Shown here: in pieces, positions 1 through 12,000 of the stretch | Position numbering within the stretch: the first letter of the stretch is position 1 | Layout of the letters: the number at the start of each line of letters is the position of its first letter | From: Eucommia ulmoides | Lineage: Eukaryota > Streptophyta > Magnoliopsida > Garryales > Eucommiaceae | Direction: 5' to 3' | DNA: 64,000 nt | NCBI GenBank assembly: GCA_016647705.1 | Contig: CM028335.1 | Span: 35,230,212 to 35,294,211 of the forward strand | Made by a program: the position numbers and the translations under genes | The notes under the pieces: generated by a model | Told to the model about the DNA's origin: nothing | The model's database searches: none | Seen by the model: the letters and a program-made list of their open reading frames with translations, nothing else

Positions 1-330
1 CAATTTTAATCAATTATAAATATTTATTTTTCAATTACAGATAGGAGTAAATAATTCAACTAATTAGGATCCTATTAAAAACACACATATTTATAAAAAT
101 CATTTAAAAATCTTTTTGTGTCGTGTGTGATCCTAATTGAGATATTAAGAGTTGAAATTTAAACTTGAGTTGTTTTCCCTAGGTTCTTTAAATTCTTCAA
201 CCTCTTAATTCCTTCAACATCTTTATCATCAAATCTTCATCATTCGGAACTAATAAACTGAAACACTTAAACAAACCGTTAGTTCTACCAAAAACATCAA
301 CGTTTAATTGTCCATCAAAATCTTAGGATC
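1..330 (-). mobile_element. Family-A LTR, end only (cut by window edge)
   Basis: Contains the 'gtgtgatcctaatt' and 'catcaacgtttaattgtccatcaaaa' blocks that end other family-A LTRs on the plus strand. The remainder lies outside the window. It is opposed in orientation to 781-2810. Confidence 0.75.
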
Positions 331-627
331 AACGATAAGATTGCATGATTTGAAGGACAACATTTTCTAAAGATAGAGTATGGAGGAATATGAAGAAGAT
401 GAGGGACAACGTTAACGACCTACTCTAGTGAAAATCACAATGAGTAGTTGAAGTGTCCGTAAAATTAGATATATTAGGGATAAAATTGCCGAAAATGTTT
501 GGACTAATTCAAATCCGATGTGCATAAATTAAATAAGTTTTAATTTACTTTATTTAGATTATAACAAATTAATATATTAAATTTATATGCATTCTTTTAA
601 TTATATTTCTTTTTTCTTTTTGCAGCA
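331..627. other. Gene-less stretch between opposed LTRs
   Basis: AT-rich, no long frame. Could be an intron and leader of the GRF fragment that follows; no other signal seen. Confidence 0.4.
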
Positions 628-786
628 ATGAGTTCAGCGGAAAACTATTGCCCTCCATGTTTGTGCAGAAATAGTACAATGATAATATTAATGGCACACA
701 CGAAGAAAAACTATGGTCGCGTATTTTTCCAGTGTCCAATTAATCGACAACGTCAAAATTGTTTTATATGGAGGGACAAATGTTGA
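628..786 (+). pseudogene. GRF-type zinc-finger exon fragment truncated by an LTR
   Basis: A 52-codon frame opens just after a pyrimidine tract and cag (a possible splice acceptor at 625). It shows the GRF zinc-finger pattern: CLC, then TKKNYGRVFFQC, then CFIW, about residues 11-49. The Cys and GRxF residues are present. The frame ends two codons into LTR A, which begins at 781, so the natural C-terminus is missing. GRF fingers occur in nucleic-acid-binding proteins and in plant repeats; origin is unclear. Confidence 0.6.
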
Positions 787-2810
787 ACCTAATATTTGAT
801 GAACAATTAGACATAGATATTTTATAGAACTAATGATTTTATTGGATGATTTCATATTAAAAGTTCCATATGTTTAAATGAGAAAAAAAAATGACTCAAA
901 GAAAATTAATCGTTGAAGAATTCATGGAGTGATCATTGAAGAATCAAATAAATTTAAGACGGGTGCAAGTTAAAGATAATGAAGGTTTCCAGAGCATTGA
1001 ATACAATGAAGACATTTATGTGAAAACAACTTATTACTTTTTGTGCTCTTAATGAAACCCGAATTAGGATCACGCACGACACTTTAAAATGAATAAACTT
1101 ATATGTGTTATAGTAAGAAGTGATAAGTTTAAGGTTCTAAAATAGTTTTTATAAAGTGTTAAATCATAATAATATTTTTGGTAAAGTGTTTAAGTGAAAA
1201 CAATGGTTTTAACACATAAAATAATGAGTTTTCTAGTTAATTCGGTCAACTGACGAAATGGGTATGTCGACTAATGAAAAAAGTGGTTTAAGGGAGTTAA
1301 AATGATGAATCTACTGACCAATTCGGTTAACCGACAAGTTAGGTCAGTCGAATAATGAATTCAATAGCCAAAACAAAGAAACAAGAAAAAACACACTGGG
1401 TGAATCGATCAACCGATGGGGAGGTTGGTCAACCGACTGCAATCAATTCAAAGGTTAAAAAATTGATTGTTGTAGGGGTGGTCGACCAACAAAGGGTCGG
1501 TCAATCGACTGGGTCAGACGATCAAATGTTGATTGTTTCTATTTTTTTTTATCCAAATCACATTGTTTTGAACAATCTTCAAAGAGGTTTTTAAGGGATT
1601 TTGGTATTTTACTATTATATATATCATATATTACTAATATTCTATCTATTTGGTCCATATATTAAATTATACTTTGAATTGAATTGGTAAAACTACTGCT
1701 TATCTTTAAGTGTTTTGAATCTAAAATGCTTTGGGGACCAAATTGAGCTTTTGTAAAAGTATTTTTAAATAAAACATACATATTTTGATACTATATGATA
1801 TATGGGGTATTAAAGAGACATTTTAGGTCTTGTAATTTGAAAATTATCCATTGGAGGTCTAGTTATAAGTCTATATATAGATACCTGCATTTTTCAAATA
1901 AAGTAATCAAGAACAATCGGCCTTTATTATTATAAGAGAGTGATTTATGCTGAGAAATTTATAAGAGAGTATAATTGAAAGAATACTTGATCAAAGCATT
2001 AAAAAAATTTCATCACTGGTGTTTTCTATGAGCTATCGTAATCGTTTTTAAGAAATCCTCATGAGATTTTTCCAAGTTAATTAAAGTTCTTTCTTAGATT
2101 AATTGTTTGATTACTCAGATTAAGTATTTTAGAAAAATCGTTTTCAAATCTAATATCTTAAAAAATCTTTTAAAACAATTTTCATTTGTGAAATCTGATT
2201 ATTTATTATTTGTGCTTTAAATTAATTAAAATCATACTTGTGCCTTACATAGATTCTATCACAAAGTTTTTGGGACATTAATTGAGCATAATTTTTTTGA
2301 GGTGGTAGAAGCTCCTGTGGGAAGAAACTTATGAATTTTTTGTATTTGCGAGTTTGAGCAAATTAAACATATTTGGGGTGGTGTCTAATCAAAGTAGTTA
2401 GGGTTTAATCTATAGTCTGAGAAAAATATTAGGGTTTGATCTTTAACCTGTGAAAAAAGATTAGGTTAATCTTTAGCCTTTTAACAGTTTGTTTCTTCCT
2501 GTAATAGGATTAGAGTTAGAAAAGGTTCTTCCTAAGTCTGTGAAAAACATAAGTGTAATAGTGTGAGAGTGTAAAGGATTGATTTTGAACATACGAAAAG
2601 AATTAAAATTGTAAGAGTTTGGTTCCTACCTGGAAAAGGATCAAGGGTTAGTGGATTGCGAAATCCTTGTGGAGCTCAGGCAACTGGACGTAGGTAAGAG
2701 TAGCTTGCCGAACCAAGATAAATTGTTGAGTGTTGCATTGTTATATTTCTATTGTTTGGGTGTGCACTTAGTTAAACATATTTCCGTTGCTTAACAAGAT
2801 AATAATCAAT
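781..2810 (+). mobile_element. Family-A LTR in opposite orientation (3'-truncated)
   Basis: Starts TGTTGAACCTAATATTTG at 781 and runs through the reverse complements of the family-A blocks to about 2810, where the terminal 40-50 bp are missing. TATA box TCTATATATAGATACC near 1870. Its start cuts directly into the GRF zinc-finger frame at 628-786. Confidence 0.85.
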
Positions 2811-3309
2811 TTGGGCTGGAGGAGACTCTAAACGGTTCTCACCCCCGAGATGAAGGTGGTCCGGGGTTCGACCGTCGATCTATGTCCATTAGATTGGATC
2901 ACACAGTCTCTAGATTCTTGGGCCTACTCCTCTTGCATTACAAGCTGGAGAGCCGGTCTCCCTAGGGCAGGGGTTACAGTGGGCGAGAGAGGAGGACCTG
3001 GATGTAGTTCTAGAACTCGTTAAGCTGGCGTTCTAAGTTGTCGATGTGTGAGGCCTCAATTGCTCCTGAGGTCTGTCCTTCGAAGGGCCTAGAGGGTAAA
3101 GTGGACGGTCCCGTTTGGCCCATGGATGGGGGATTGTCCTCAACAGGCAGAGCTTAGGCATTCGACCTTGGGACTCTTGACATGTCTTTGGAGGGTTGAT
3201 TATTCGGGTGACTATTCACGACGGGAGCTTGATCTGTTTGTCCGATGATCTGACCCGGCTTTGTGATCATCAAGTCTTAGCCGACCAAAGAGTGATGATC
3301 ATAGGAAGG
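2811..3309. repeat. Gypsy-like relic, left part
   Basis: Abruptly more GC-rich than its surroundings, no open frame of note. Interrupted by solo LTR B; it continues at 4857-5260 and probably again after the family-A LTR at 7205-7800. Retroelement origin is inferred from composition and context. Confidence 0.4.
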
Positions 3310-4856
3310 TGATAGGTGTAAAATACCTATCTAATTCTAAATCGAATTTGCCAGTTTTTGAGTAATTTATTGAAGTTTGAATACCGTTTTAGTTGTTTTT
3401 ATTAGTCAGGAGCAGGGACGTAAACAATTGGAAAACCGAGTAAAATGGTGCGAAAGGGGTAGCCAAAAAGATGAAGAAAAAAAAAGAGGTTTCAAATAAC
3501 AAAGCAAATCCACCTAGGCGAAGTTTCCACCGCCTAGGCGGAAATCCATCAGAAGGTTGCAAGGGCTGAAGTATTGAATCCGCCTAGGCGAAGTTTCCAC
3601 CACCTAGGCGGAAATCCACCAGAAATGGAAGTACTGAACTGCTGAATAGAGCTGCACTGCTGTAAATTCGCCTAGGCGAAGTAGCTACCGCCTAGGCGGA
3701 ATTCCGTCAGAAAGATAAGGAGCCAAGAAGTTAGTCCTCCGCCTAAGCGAAGATTCTACCGCTTAGGCGGAATTCTAACCGACTTAAGCACCGCCTAAGC
3801 GGAGTTTCCAACGCTTAGGCGAAAATCGCAGAACAGGTCAAAATATCTGTTTAGATATTTTTGAACCCCTAAGCCTATAAATACCCCTTGGCCACGTCTG
3901 AAACTTGTGGTTGAAGAACCCTAACCCTAGTAGAGATCTTTTAAGCTATATTTTGAAGATCAAGAAGGAGATTCATTATTCGGATAAAGAAGGATAACTT
4001 GTGGATCGATCATTAGCGACAGTGAGCCGTTTCACTTCCAGATTTGATCGTTTCTCTCTTATTTTATTCTTTGTAATCACTTTTTCATATCTAAGAATAT
4101 TGAATCCTTCTTATTTTGTATGGTATATGGCTAAGATCTTGTAGTAGTAGTTAAATGTTACTTAAGTGTAGTCGAAATCATGTAATCGTTTAGTTGAATG
4201 AATTAATGTTACTTTAACGTGTTGTTTATCTAAATCCGATTGTGTTTACCGTTATTCTTGATATTATGCTTGTATAGATAAAACGATAATACGGGGTTTG
4301 ACACTCGGGAGAGGTAACCCCGAATTAGGACTAGGGTAAATACAACGTGACTTTCTAACGACCCGGGAGGGCGTTAGAACGTATGCAACCCATGACGTTG
4401 GCTCAAAACTCACGCGACCTAGGGTCGTTAAGGCATTGAAGGGGACTTCTTCGTTGACACGCAGTCGTGTAATCCCCCGTCTTACACTCGGGAGAGGTAG
4501 CGGAGGAGTTATTGATACAGAGGTTGTCGGATTAGATGAAAACCGTTATAGCTAACTAAATGACGTCAATTATGCATTATATGAAAGAGATTAATACCTA
4601 AGTAATTAGTGTAATTAGAACTAACATAATAGTTGTCATTTATCTTAGTATAGTAAATAGAAAACAAACAAATTAAGATTAGTCAAGATAATACGAAACT
4701 ATGTAAATCACAATACTCAACCGAATTACACGAATTTCCCAGTGGAACGATATTCGATCCTAAAAGATCCATTATATTAAAATTAGACCTTGTACACTTG
4801 CGAGTAGTCCAATTACCGCGAGAAGGAAACAAGGTTGTGAATCCTCGCGCGTAACA
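3310..4856 (+). mobile_element. Solo LTR, family B (first copy)
   Basis: 1547 bp, TGATAGGTG...GCGTAACA, flanked by a perfect 5-bp duplication GAAGG (3305-3309, 4857-4861). Ten CGCCTAGGCG-like palindromes in five pairs lie at about 3505-3830, followed by TATA box CTATAAATA at 3875. Same start, palindrome array and TATA layout as 27646-29350. No coding content. It is inserted in a GC-richer Gypsy-like relic. Confidence 0.93.
3505..3830. repeat. Paired CGCCTAGGCG palindrome array upstream of an LTR TATA box
   Basis: Five pairs of the palindrome (some degenerate, e.g. CGCTTAGGCG, CGCCTAAGCG) are separated by about 10 bp and joined by a recurring 'aagtttccac' linker. Pairs are spaced about 45-100 bp apart. 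The array ends about 45 bp before the TATA box. Confidence 0.9.
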
Positions 4857-5260
4857 GAAGGCTTCTAGTTCTCTTCCCACAAACGGTGCCAAAATTGTTT
4901 GTGTTAAAAATTGGTTAACACCTCGAGTTGGTCCGGTCAAATGACGTGTAGACTTTTTTGCTGAGGTGGAGGTAACGTGCTCTAAATGTTGTTTTCGGGA
5001 ATTGGAAATATTTGGATGCTCTAAAGTCCTAAGTCACTTCTGTGCCATCTAAGCTAGAATTTCGAGCTTGTATATGTACAATGACCGTTCGGGGTTGTGC
5101 CCGGTGAAGTCCCTCTAATGCGAGAGTAAGAGCTCGAGGGAAAATGGCTTTTAAGATGCTTCAAATGGGTAGTTGAGCATTACCTTTGGCATTGAATGCC
5201 TGAGTAAGTATAGGCGAAGATATCATTTAGCAGCGCAAAATAAGAGGCCTAAGTTCGGTT
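4857..5260. repeat. Gypsy-like relic, middle part
   Basis: Resumes after the GAAGG duplication and contains 'acggtgccaaaattgtttgtg', reminiscent of a retroelement primer-site region. No coding domain. Confidence 0.4.
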
Positions 5261-7204
5261 TGTTGGCCCAAAAGCTATCCAAGAGGGGGGTGGATTGGGT
5301 AGTTATAAAAAATTTAAGAATTAAACACTTAAACACAAATAATTATTTTTTCTAAATTAATTATTATTTTTTTACGCAGCGGATATGTGTTTAATACTAA
5401 GTGCACACCCAAACACAATATGAATAATAAATCAATGCAGCACACAAGAATTTATCCTGGTTCGGTCAAGCCAATTTTGCCTACGTCTAGTCCCCCGAGC
5501 TTCACAAAAATTTGCAATCCATTAAACCCCTTGATTCTTTTACCAAGTCGGAGTCAAACCCTTACAACTCACTATTATTTTATAGGCACATAATCAACTT
5601 TTTCAATTTACCCTTTTCACAGGTCAGAGATGAACCCTATCTTTTTCCAAGTTAAAAATAAACCTAACACTCTCTCACTTATCATTTTCACAAGGAATGA
5701 TAAATCTTTACAAATTACTTAAAAAACCTAATTCTTTTCAAGTGAAAAGAATAACCTAACCTTTTTACCAAGACAAAAATCAAACTCTAATATTTTTTCA
5801 TAGGAAAAATATCGAAATCTAGTTACCCTGACTAAACACCGTCCCGAACATGTCTAATCCACTCAAACTCACAAATATATAAAAAAAAATAAGTTTCTTC
5901 CCACAAGGAGCTTTTACCACCTCAATACGAATATACTCAATTAATATCCTGAATAATTACTACGTGATAGATACAATGTGAGACAAATAAAATCTGAGTA
6001 AATAATAAAGTGGGTAACATAAATTTAGCACGTAATTAGATAATCAGGCAAAAATCGTTTAAAAAAATATTCTTAGGCTTTTAAGTTCAAAACAATTTTT
6101 CTAATAATTCTATATCAAGTAATCAAGATAAATAAAACTTTAAAGCAAATTAATAAAGTTTGGATAGATCTCACCGGGAAAAACACCAAAGACAATGATA
6201 ATATAACAAGTAGAACTCAAATTGGTGACGCCAAACAATAAACACTTTAGATCAAGAACTTATAAAGAATTTCTTGTAAAAATCTCAGCATAAATCTCAC
6301 ACTTATAAAAGCTCAAACTGATGTTCTTGATATGTTTAATTCAATTCCCACAGGTCTCTATTAATAGACCAATAACTAGCCCTCCAACGGTTAGTTTTTC
6401 AAGGATACGCCATAAAATGATACTCTAAAATCCCATAGATCATAACCTTTTATTTCAAGTATGTTTCACTTAAAATATTTTTTAAATTTCTCATTTAAGT
6501 CCATAAAACTATTCTCAATTTAAAACCATAAAATAGGAACTACTAAATCAATTAAATTAAGAGAATCTCAAAATATATGGACCATATCAATAGGGATTAC
6601 TAAATAGGTTGTTTAAACTTAAAATACATTCAAATCCCTCAAATCCTTTTTTTGGTATCATAAAATACAAATAGTTTTTTACCAAGACACCAAATTAGTT
6701 AAATTTGTAACTGTAGCAGTCAGTTGGCCGACTTGCCCCATTCGGTTAGTTATAACTTTTTATACTTTAAAACACACTATTTTTATCAGTCAACTTGACC
6801 GAAAACACAACTTTTGATACTTTAAAACACATTTTTCAATTAGGTTAATTATCAAAATCATTTCACAAAAGGAACACATACAATATCTCATTTTAGAATA
6901 TTAAACTTATCACTTCTTATCATGACACACATATAATTAACTCATTTTAAGTGTCGTATATGATCCTAATTCAGGTTGCATTAAGAGTATATAAATAAAA
7001 AGTAATTTTCACCTATTTTTCTTCGGCGACTTCAAAACTCTTCATATTTTCGTCATGTCCATCTTGCACCATTTACGTTTTCTTCATCAAATCTTATTCT
7101 TAATAAAATGCATGTAATTCTAAATCTGAAATACTCGATAAAACCATTAGTTCTACAAAAAACGTCAAGACTTAATTGTTCATCAAAACTTTGGATTCAA
7201 TACA
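5261..7204 (-). mobile_element. Solo LTR, family A
   Basis: About 1.94 kb with the ordered family-A blocks: TGTTGGCCCAAAAGCTATCC at the left, 'cacaaggagcttttaccacc' near 5910, 'cctccaacggttag' near 6380, and 'catcaaaactttggattcaa' at the right end. No matching target duplication recognised and no adjoining gag/pol. Confidence 0.83.
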
Positions 7205-7874
7205 ATTAATTACCGTAACTCAGTGTATGGCCAATATGTGGGAGCGTGAGGAGATTAAGCTTCTAGGCTTGACTTTTAAGCCCATCGAGGAGGGCTCGTG
7301 GCCGGCCTAATATTACTAAGGAGAACGGGTCTGGACCATGATGATGGCGATGCTGAGATGGATCGTTTTTGTCCCCAGAATGTGACCACTGGCTGCCATA
7401 GGCCTCCGTAGGTGTCTGAACTGAGTAGGGGATGACTGGTAGGGGAAGCTCGGGCTCCTAAGTCTGGTTCACATTATGAGGCTTCCGTAGAATCCAATCC
7501 GAGCAAGGGGTTCTCGGATAGCCCTGCTCGGTTGTTTGTTAGGCTTTCCCATTGGACAATACTGACAAAAGACGAAGCAGGAATGGAACTCGAGACCTGA
7601 AGGTAGAATGCCCAACTCGGGCAAGGATTAATGGTCCTTCTTGGATGAGAACCGACTTGGGGCAACTCAGAGAGCGCCGGTCGGACGAATCTCGCAGGTT
7701 TATATTTTTTGGCAAAAATTGATTAGAGGCAGCTTGGGAGGTCAGGTCAAACATTTTGTTAGACTTGGTTGAAATATCTATTCACGTGTAGGGTTACGAG
7801 TATGTCGAAGAGAACAACCAAATTCCTCACATTAATGTTCATTATTTGTTTACCAATTTTTTATTAAATTAAGT
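7205..7874. repeat. Gypsy-like relic, right part
   Basis: GC-richer block (7230-7760) of the same character as 2811-3309. Short frames on the minus strand (7474-7754) have no recognisable domain. Confidence 0.35.
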
Positions 7875-7882
7875 GTTAGGAC

Positions 7883-8362
7883 TAGGGGTGGTCATGAGCC
7901 GGGCCGGGCTTTAGCTAGGGTATTATAAAAAAAAATACTAGGCCCTAGCCTGGCCCGACCCTATGGTCGGACCCTACTTTCATGCCTAAGCCCAACCCTA
8001 AAAAAAAATCCAAGCTCGGCTCTACGATCGGCCTGACCCTATAATTTTTCTTTTAATTTAAAAAATAAATATTAAAACATAAACACTATAACATAAATAA
8101 TAAATGTTAAATACATAAACATAAACATAAAAATATTAGTATATTGGGTTTGTTTGATGTCTATATATATATATTTATGTATAATTACTAGTCCTCGGGC
8201 CTAGCCGGCCTTAAAAAATTGGCATTGCCCAAGTCCGGCCTTAAATTTGCTCAGGTCTAAAAATCAAAGCCCAAGCTTTGTCCATAAGCTTAAAAACTAA
8301 AGTTCAAACCCCCAAAAAATAGGGTCGGGTTGGACGGGCTCACGGGTCCATTACCACTCCTA
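7883..8362. mobile_element. hAT-like MITE
   Basis: 480 bp, ends TAGGGGTGGTCATG...ATTACCACTCCTA (about 13 of 15 inverted positions agree), flanked by 8-bp duplications GTTAGGAC (7875-7882) and GTTGGGAC (8363-8370), 7 of 8 identical. Internal 'gggccgggc'-type blocks and AT-rich core; no transposase. Confidence 0.8.
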
Positions 8363-8579
8363 GTTGGGACCAGGAGCACGCTATTTTAAAAGTAAACTAA
8401 AGTGAAATATGATATTTGGAGAGTCTATTGAGTTTTCAAAAAAAAAAAAAAAAATAGAAAAGGGAGAAAAATCTTAATTAGGGGAAGTTATATATTTACA
8501 AATTCAATTTAATGGTAATTTTTTTTTGATGAAATAAAATAATTTCCCGTCATTGAAAGCATAGAGTTATCAATAAAAT

Positions 8580-9525
8580 AACAGCTCGTTTCGTTGGATG
8601 AAATGAAATGGAAGAAGTAATGAAATGAGAGAAAGAATGCAATTGAATTGTCAATGGAATCACTATTTCATTCTTTTGTTTGATTGATATGGAATAAGGG
8701 AACGAATAATAAAATTCTCATTATGCACTTAAAATAAAAATTTATTATATTACTATTCAATTTCTTCCCTCATTTTATTATATTTCACTATTCCATTCAA
8801 TTTTCAGTTTCTATTCTCTAATTTCTATTTCTATTCTCAATTTTCACTTTCTGTTCGTTAATTTCTGTTTTTGTTCTTAATTTTCAATTTCTGTTTTCAA
8901 TTTTTAGTTTCTGTTTTCAATTTTATATTTTTGTTCTCAATTTTTTGTTCTCCAATTTTCTGTTATCTAATTTTTTGTTCTCTAATTTTCTGTTTCTGTT
9001 CTTAATTTTCAATTTATGTTCTTAATTTTTTTATTTCAGTTCTCTATTTTCTTTTCTCAATTTTTTTTTGTTTCTATTCACAATTTTCTATTTTCAATTT
9101 TTTGTTCTCTAATTTTTTGTTTTTGTTCTCAATTTTCTATTATCTAATTTTCTATTTTTGTTCTCAATTTTCTATTCTCTAATTTTCTGTTTATGTTCTC
9201 AATTTTCTATTTCTGTTCTTAATTTTCAATTTCTATTCTCAATATTCCATTCTCAATTTTCTGTTTATGTTATCAAATTTTAGTTTATGTTCTCCAATTT
9301 CTGAATTGGGCTGGATTATGCTATGATTGTTTTTGTGATTTTAGTTTTGATTCCATTGGGTTAAACTTGATTCTAGCCCATTTGAAATTGAATCTTATTC
9401 CCTTGGTTTTCATTCAAATGGAATCACAAAAGTGATTCCATTGGAGAACCAAACAATGGAATGAGAATCGAGGGCAGAATGACGATTTCATTCTGCCCCG
9501 ATTCTGTCCAACCAAACATACCGTA
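8580..9525. mobile_element. MITE-like repeat carrying a T-rich minisatellite
   Basis: Left end 'ctcgtttcgttggatgaaatg' and right end 'tccaaccaaacataccg' are roughly inverted, a layout common in plant MITEs. Near the right end are further inverted segments (ggaatcacaaaagtgattcc). Exact ends and target duplication are not resolved. Confidence 0.5.
8780..9305. repeat. Degenerate minisatellite, TTCTGTTCTCAATTTTC-like unit
   Basis: More than 20 imperfect units of about 17-24 bp built from 'ttctgttctcaattttc', interspersed with shorter variants. Strong strand asymmetry (T and C on the plus strand). Confidence 0.85.
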
Positions 9526-10148
9526 ATTGTATCAGCGGAATTTTGTTTTATGATCAATATTTGGTATTTGACAAATAACTGGTGAATAATGTGATTACTT
9601 AAATAATGGTCGGGAAATCAAGGGGTTAAATTATTTTTTTTACACCAAATGTCTGAAAATCTATGAATAAATAATTTTGTTGTTATAAATCCCTTTTTCT
9701 CCCAATTGTCATGTCGAATGCTCAATAGAATCTCATGTTTGATTTATTTTTGAAATTTTTTATTTTTTATTTATTTTTATTTTTTATTTTTCTATTTTTA
9801 TGCCCATGGCAAAGATGGATATGAGGAGGTGTACTATTGTTATCTTGTGAGCACTCTATTTTGTCTACATTTTACGATTGCTAAGAGGCATCTCTATTTT
9901 CAAAATGGTCCCCTTATATCTTTTTATTCGATGGGGATATCAGTTTCTTTCATTTTCTTATAAAACACAAACAAACAAAAAGTTATAACTTTCGATTGTT
10001 TAAATTTCAAAATGGTCCCCTCATATCTTCTTAGTTGGTGGGGATATTCATTGTCTTCAATTTCTTTCATTTCCTTAAAAAAAATGAAAAAACAAGAAGT
10101 TACTTTCGATTGTTTAAATATATAAACTGCTATACTCATGGCTATATA

Positions 10149-10436
10149 TAGGAATGTCAATGGTCTGGTTTCGATCCCGTTTCATACAAAATCAAAATTA
10201 AAATCATTAGACATATACAAAATCAAAACTAAAATCAAAACCTTTATTCTTTTTAAATCATTTTTAAAATTGAACCATTTAACTTTATACAAAACCAAAA
10301 CCAAAACTATGAAATTGCAGAACCATTTAAGATTTTTCAATTGTATAGAAAACCACACAAATGAGAGAACGGAGAGAAAGAATGGAAGTCCGAAGTTGGT
10401 TAAGCTACAATACACAAATGAGAAAACCTAACCCTA

Positions 10437-10471
<35 letters not shown>

Positions 10472-10689
10472 CATATATATTAGGGGTTAAACTGTAAATA
10501 AATATATAAAAAAAAGTAGGGGCATATTATCATAAAAATATATCTAAAATATCGATTACATGGTTCGGTTGTACGGTTGCTAATTTAAAAATTAAAACTG
10601 CAACCAAACTATTTAATCAGTTTAAAAATAGAACGTTCAGTTCGATTTTATTCAGTTATCAGTCGGTTCGATTTTAATTGTTATGCCTA
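10149..10689. mobile_element. hAT-like MITE with (AC)n
   Basis: 541 bp, TAGGAATGTCAATGG...TTGTTATGCCTA inverted ends, flanked by 8-bp duplications GCTATATA (10141-10148) and GCTATATC (10690-10697). Contains an (AC)n run at about 10437-10468. A related partial copy lies at about 16620-16946. The open frames here are translations of AT-rich repeat. Confidence 0.8.
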
Positions 10690-10695
10690 GCTATA

Positions 10696-11116
10696 TCATA
10701 TACTATATACTAAAAGTGGAAGACAAAACTAAAAATGAACCATAATTCAAAATAAGATATATTTCCAATCTCTTTATTCTTATAAAATCAATAGCCAAGA
10801 TCTTATTTCTTATTATTAATATTCTGACCCTACATCTTCTATTAACTAATCACCCCTTATTTTTTGAAAATATACATTTTCACCCTTTTATTTTAAAGAA
10901 AAAACAATTATAATCTTTAAAATTTCATATACTCCTCCTCTAATATATATAAATTTCAAGTGAACCCCTAAAACAATTTCATCATTTAAAAAATGTTAAA
11001 TATTTTCTGTTATATGTAGATCAAGAATCAAAATTATAATATCAAAGTATTCAAATTAAAAAAAAATATTAATATATTTTTTTCTATACCCGTATATTAT
11101 ACGGGTCTAAAATTAA
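10696..11116 (+). mobile_element. Short non-autonomous Helitron
   Basis: 421 bp. The 5' end TCATATACTATATACTAAAAG is Helitron-like, and a 3' hairpin ACCCGTAT/ATACGGGT lies at 11088-11106 close to the end. It is inserted between A and T as Helitrons do, and the unoccupied third repeat unit (ggctata|tatacaataaaa) marks both boundaries exactly. The terminal CTRR is degenerate. Confidence 0.75.
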
Positions 11117-11717
11117 TATACAATAAAAAAGGTCCTCTCATATCTTATTGGTTGGTGGGGATATGCCTTCAATTTCTTTTATTTCCTTTAAAAAAGAAAC
11201 AAAAAAAATGAAAAAACAAGAAGTTACTTTCGATTGTTTAAATATATAAAACTGCTATACATATGTAGATGTGGCTATATATACAATAAAAAAGAAAAAA
11301 TTAAAAATCATTTGGCCTTCCTTTTTTTGCAAGCAATTAAAAATATTCTATAAAATATAGCGTATTTTATAAATTTGAAGTAATAAATTCATGGTTTTTT
11401 AATTTTTTATTTTTTTTAAACTAACAAGTGAGAGGAGAGAAGGTTTGAAAAGAAAATGAAAAAAAAAAATCAATTATTTTTTAATGAAAATAAAAAATGG
11501 AAAAAAAAATTAAAATGGGAAGGATCCCAAAAGTCGAAGGAAAAATAAACCACGATGTTTTAATTTATGATGACACCTTAATTTAAAATTAGATATTATG
11601 CATAACTCTTCATAAGTGTAAAATTTGATAGTAACATATAAAAGTGAAAGACATTGTATTGGAATGAACGAGAGCTAAGTATTGTCCATCTCATCACTCT
11701 TATTCTTTTAATGAGAT

Positions 11718-12000
11718 AGATGGCCATGATCATTTCTAATTCCTCCATTAATGGTCACAATTTCTCCATAATCGGTTCACTTATTTCCCAATTGTTATCT
11801 TTGATGGCCCTTCACTTGCCCATCTCTTCGAGCTCTTCGAGCCCTTCACTTGCCCATCTCTTCAAACATATTCTTCTATTGAAACAGATGGCTAGGATTA
11901 ATGCTAATTCCTCCATTAATGATCACAATTTTTACATTAATGGTTCATTTATTTTCCAATTGCTATCTTTGATGACCTTTCACTTCCTCATGCAATTAAT
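11718..12000. repeat. Tandem duplication, about 170-bp period
   Basis: 'ctaattcctccattaatg.tcacaatt' and 'tatctttgatg.cc.ttcactt' occur in the same order at 11738-11815 and 11905-11985. A 103-codon open frame (11720-12031) spans both units and is itself internally repeated, without a known domain. A third fragment of the motif is near 13280. Confidence 0.6.

Larger units (their letters stand above)
9907..11295. repeat. Three-copy tandem repeat, second copy split by insertions
   Basis: Units beginning 'ggtcccctcatatctt' occur at 9907-10010, 10014-10147 and 11131-11295. Each has 'tggggatat' and 'actttcgattgtttaaat'. The second unit is broken after 'ggctata' by a MITE and a Helitron and resumes at 11117 with 'tatacaataaaaaag'. 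Confidence 0.8.

Noticed and set aside
2860-2880. tRNA-like B-box (ggggttcgaccgtc)
   Set aside because: No A-box or cloverleaf could be built around it.
3505-3830. CRISPR-like spaced repeats
   Set aside because: Plant DNA; repeats are 10-bp palindromes in irregular pairs inside an LTR.
10138-10431. 97-codon + frame and 77-codon - frame
   Set aside because: Translations of AT-rich MITE sequence, no domain.
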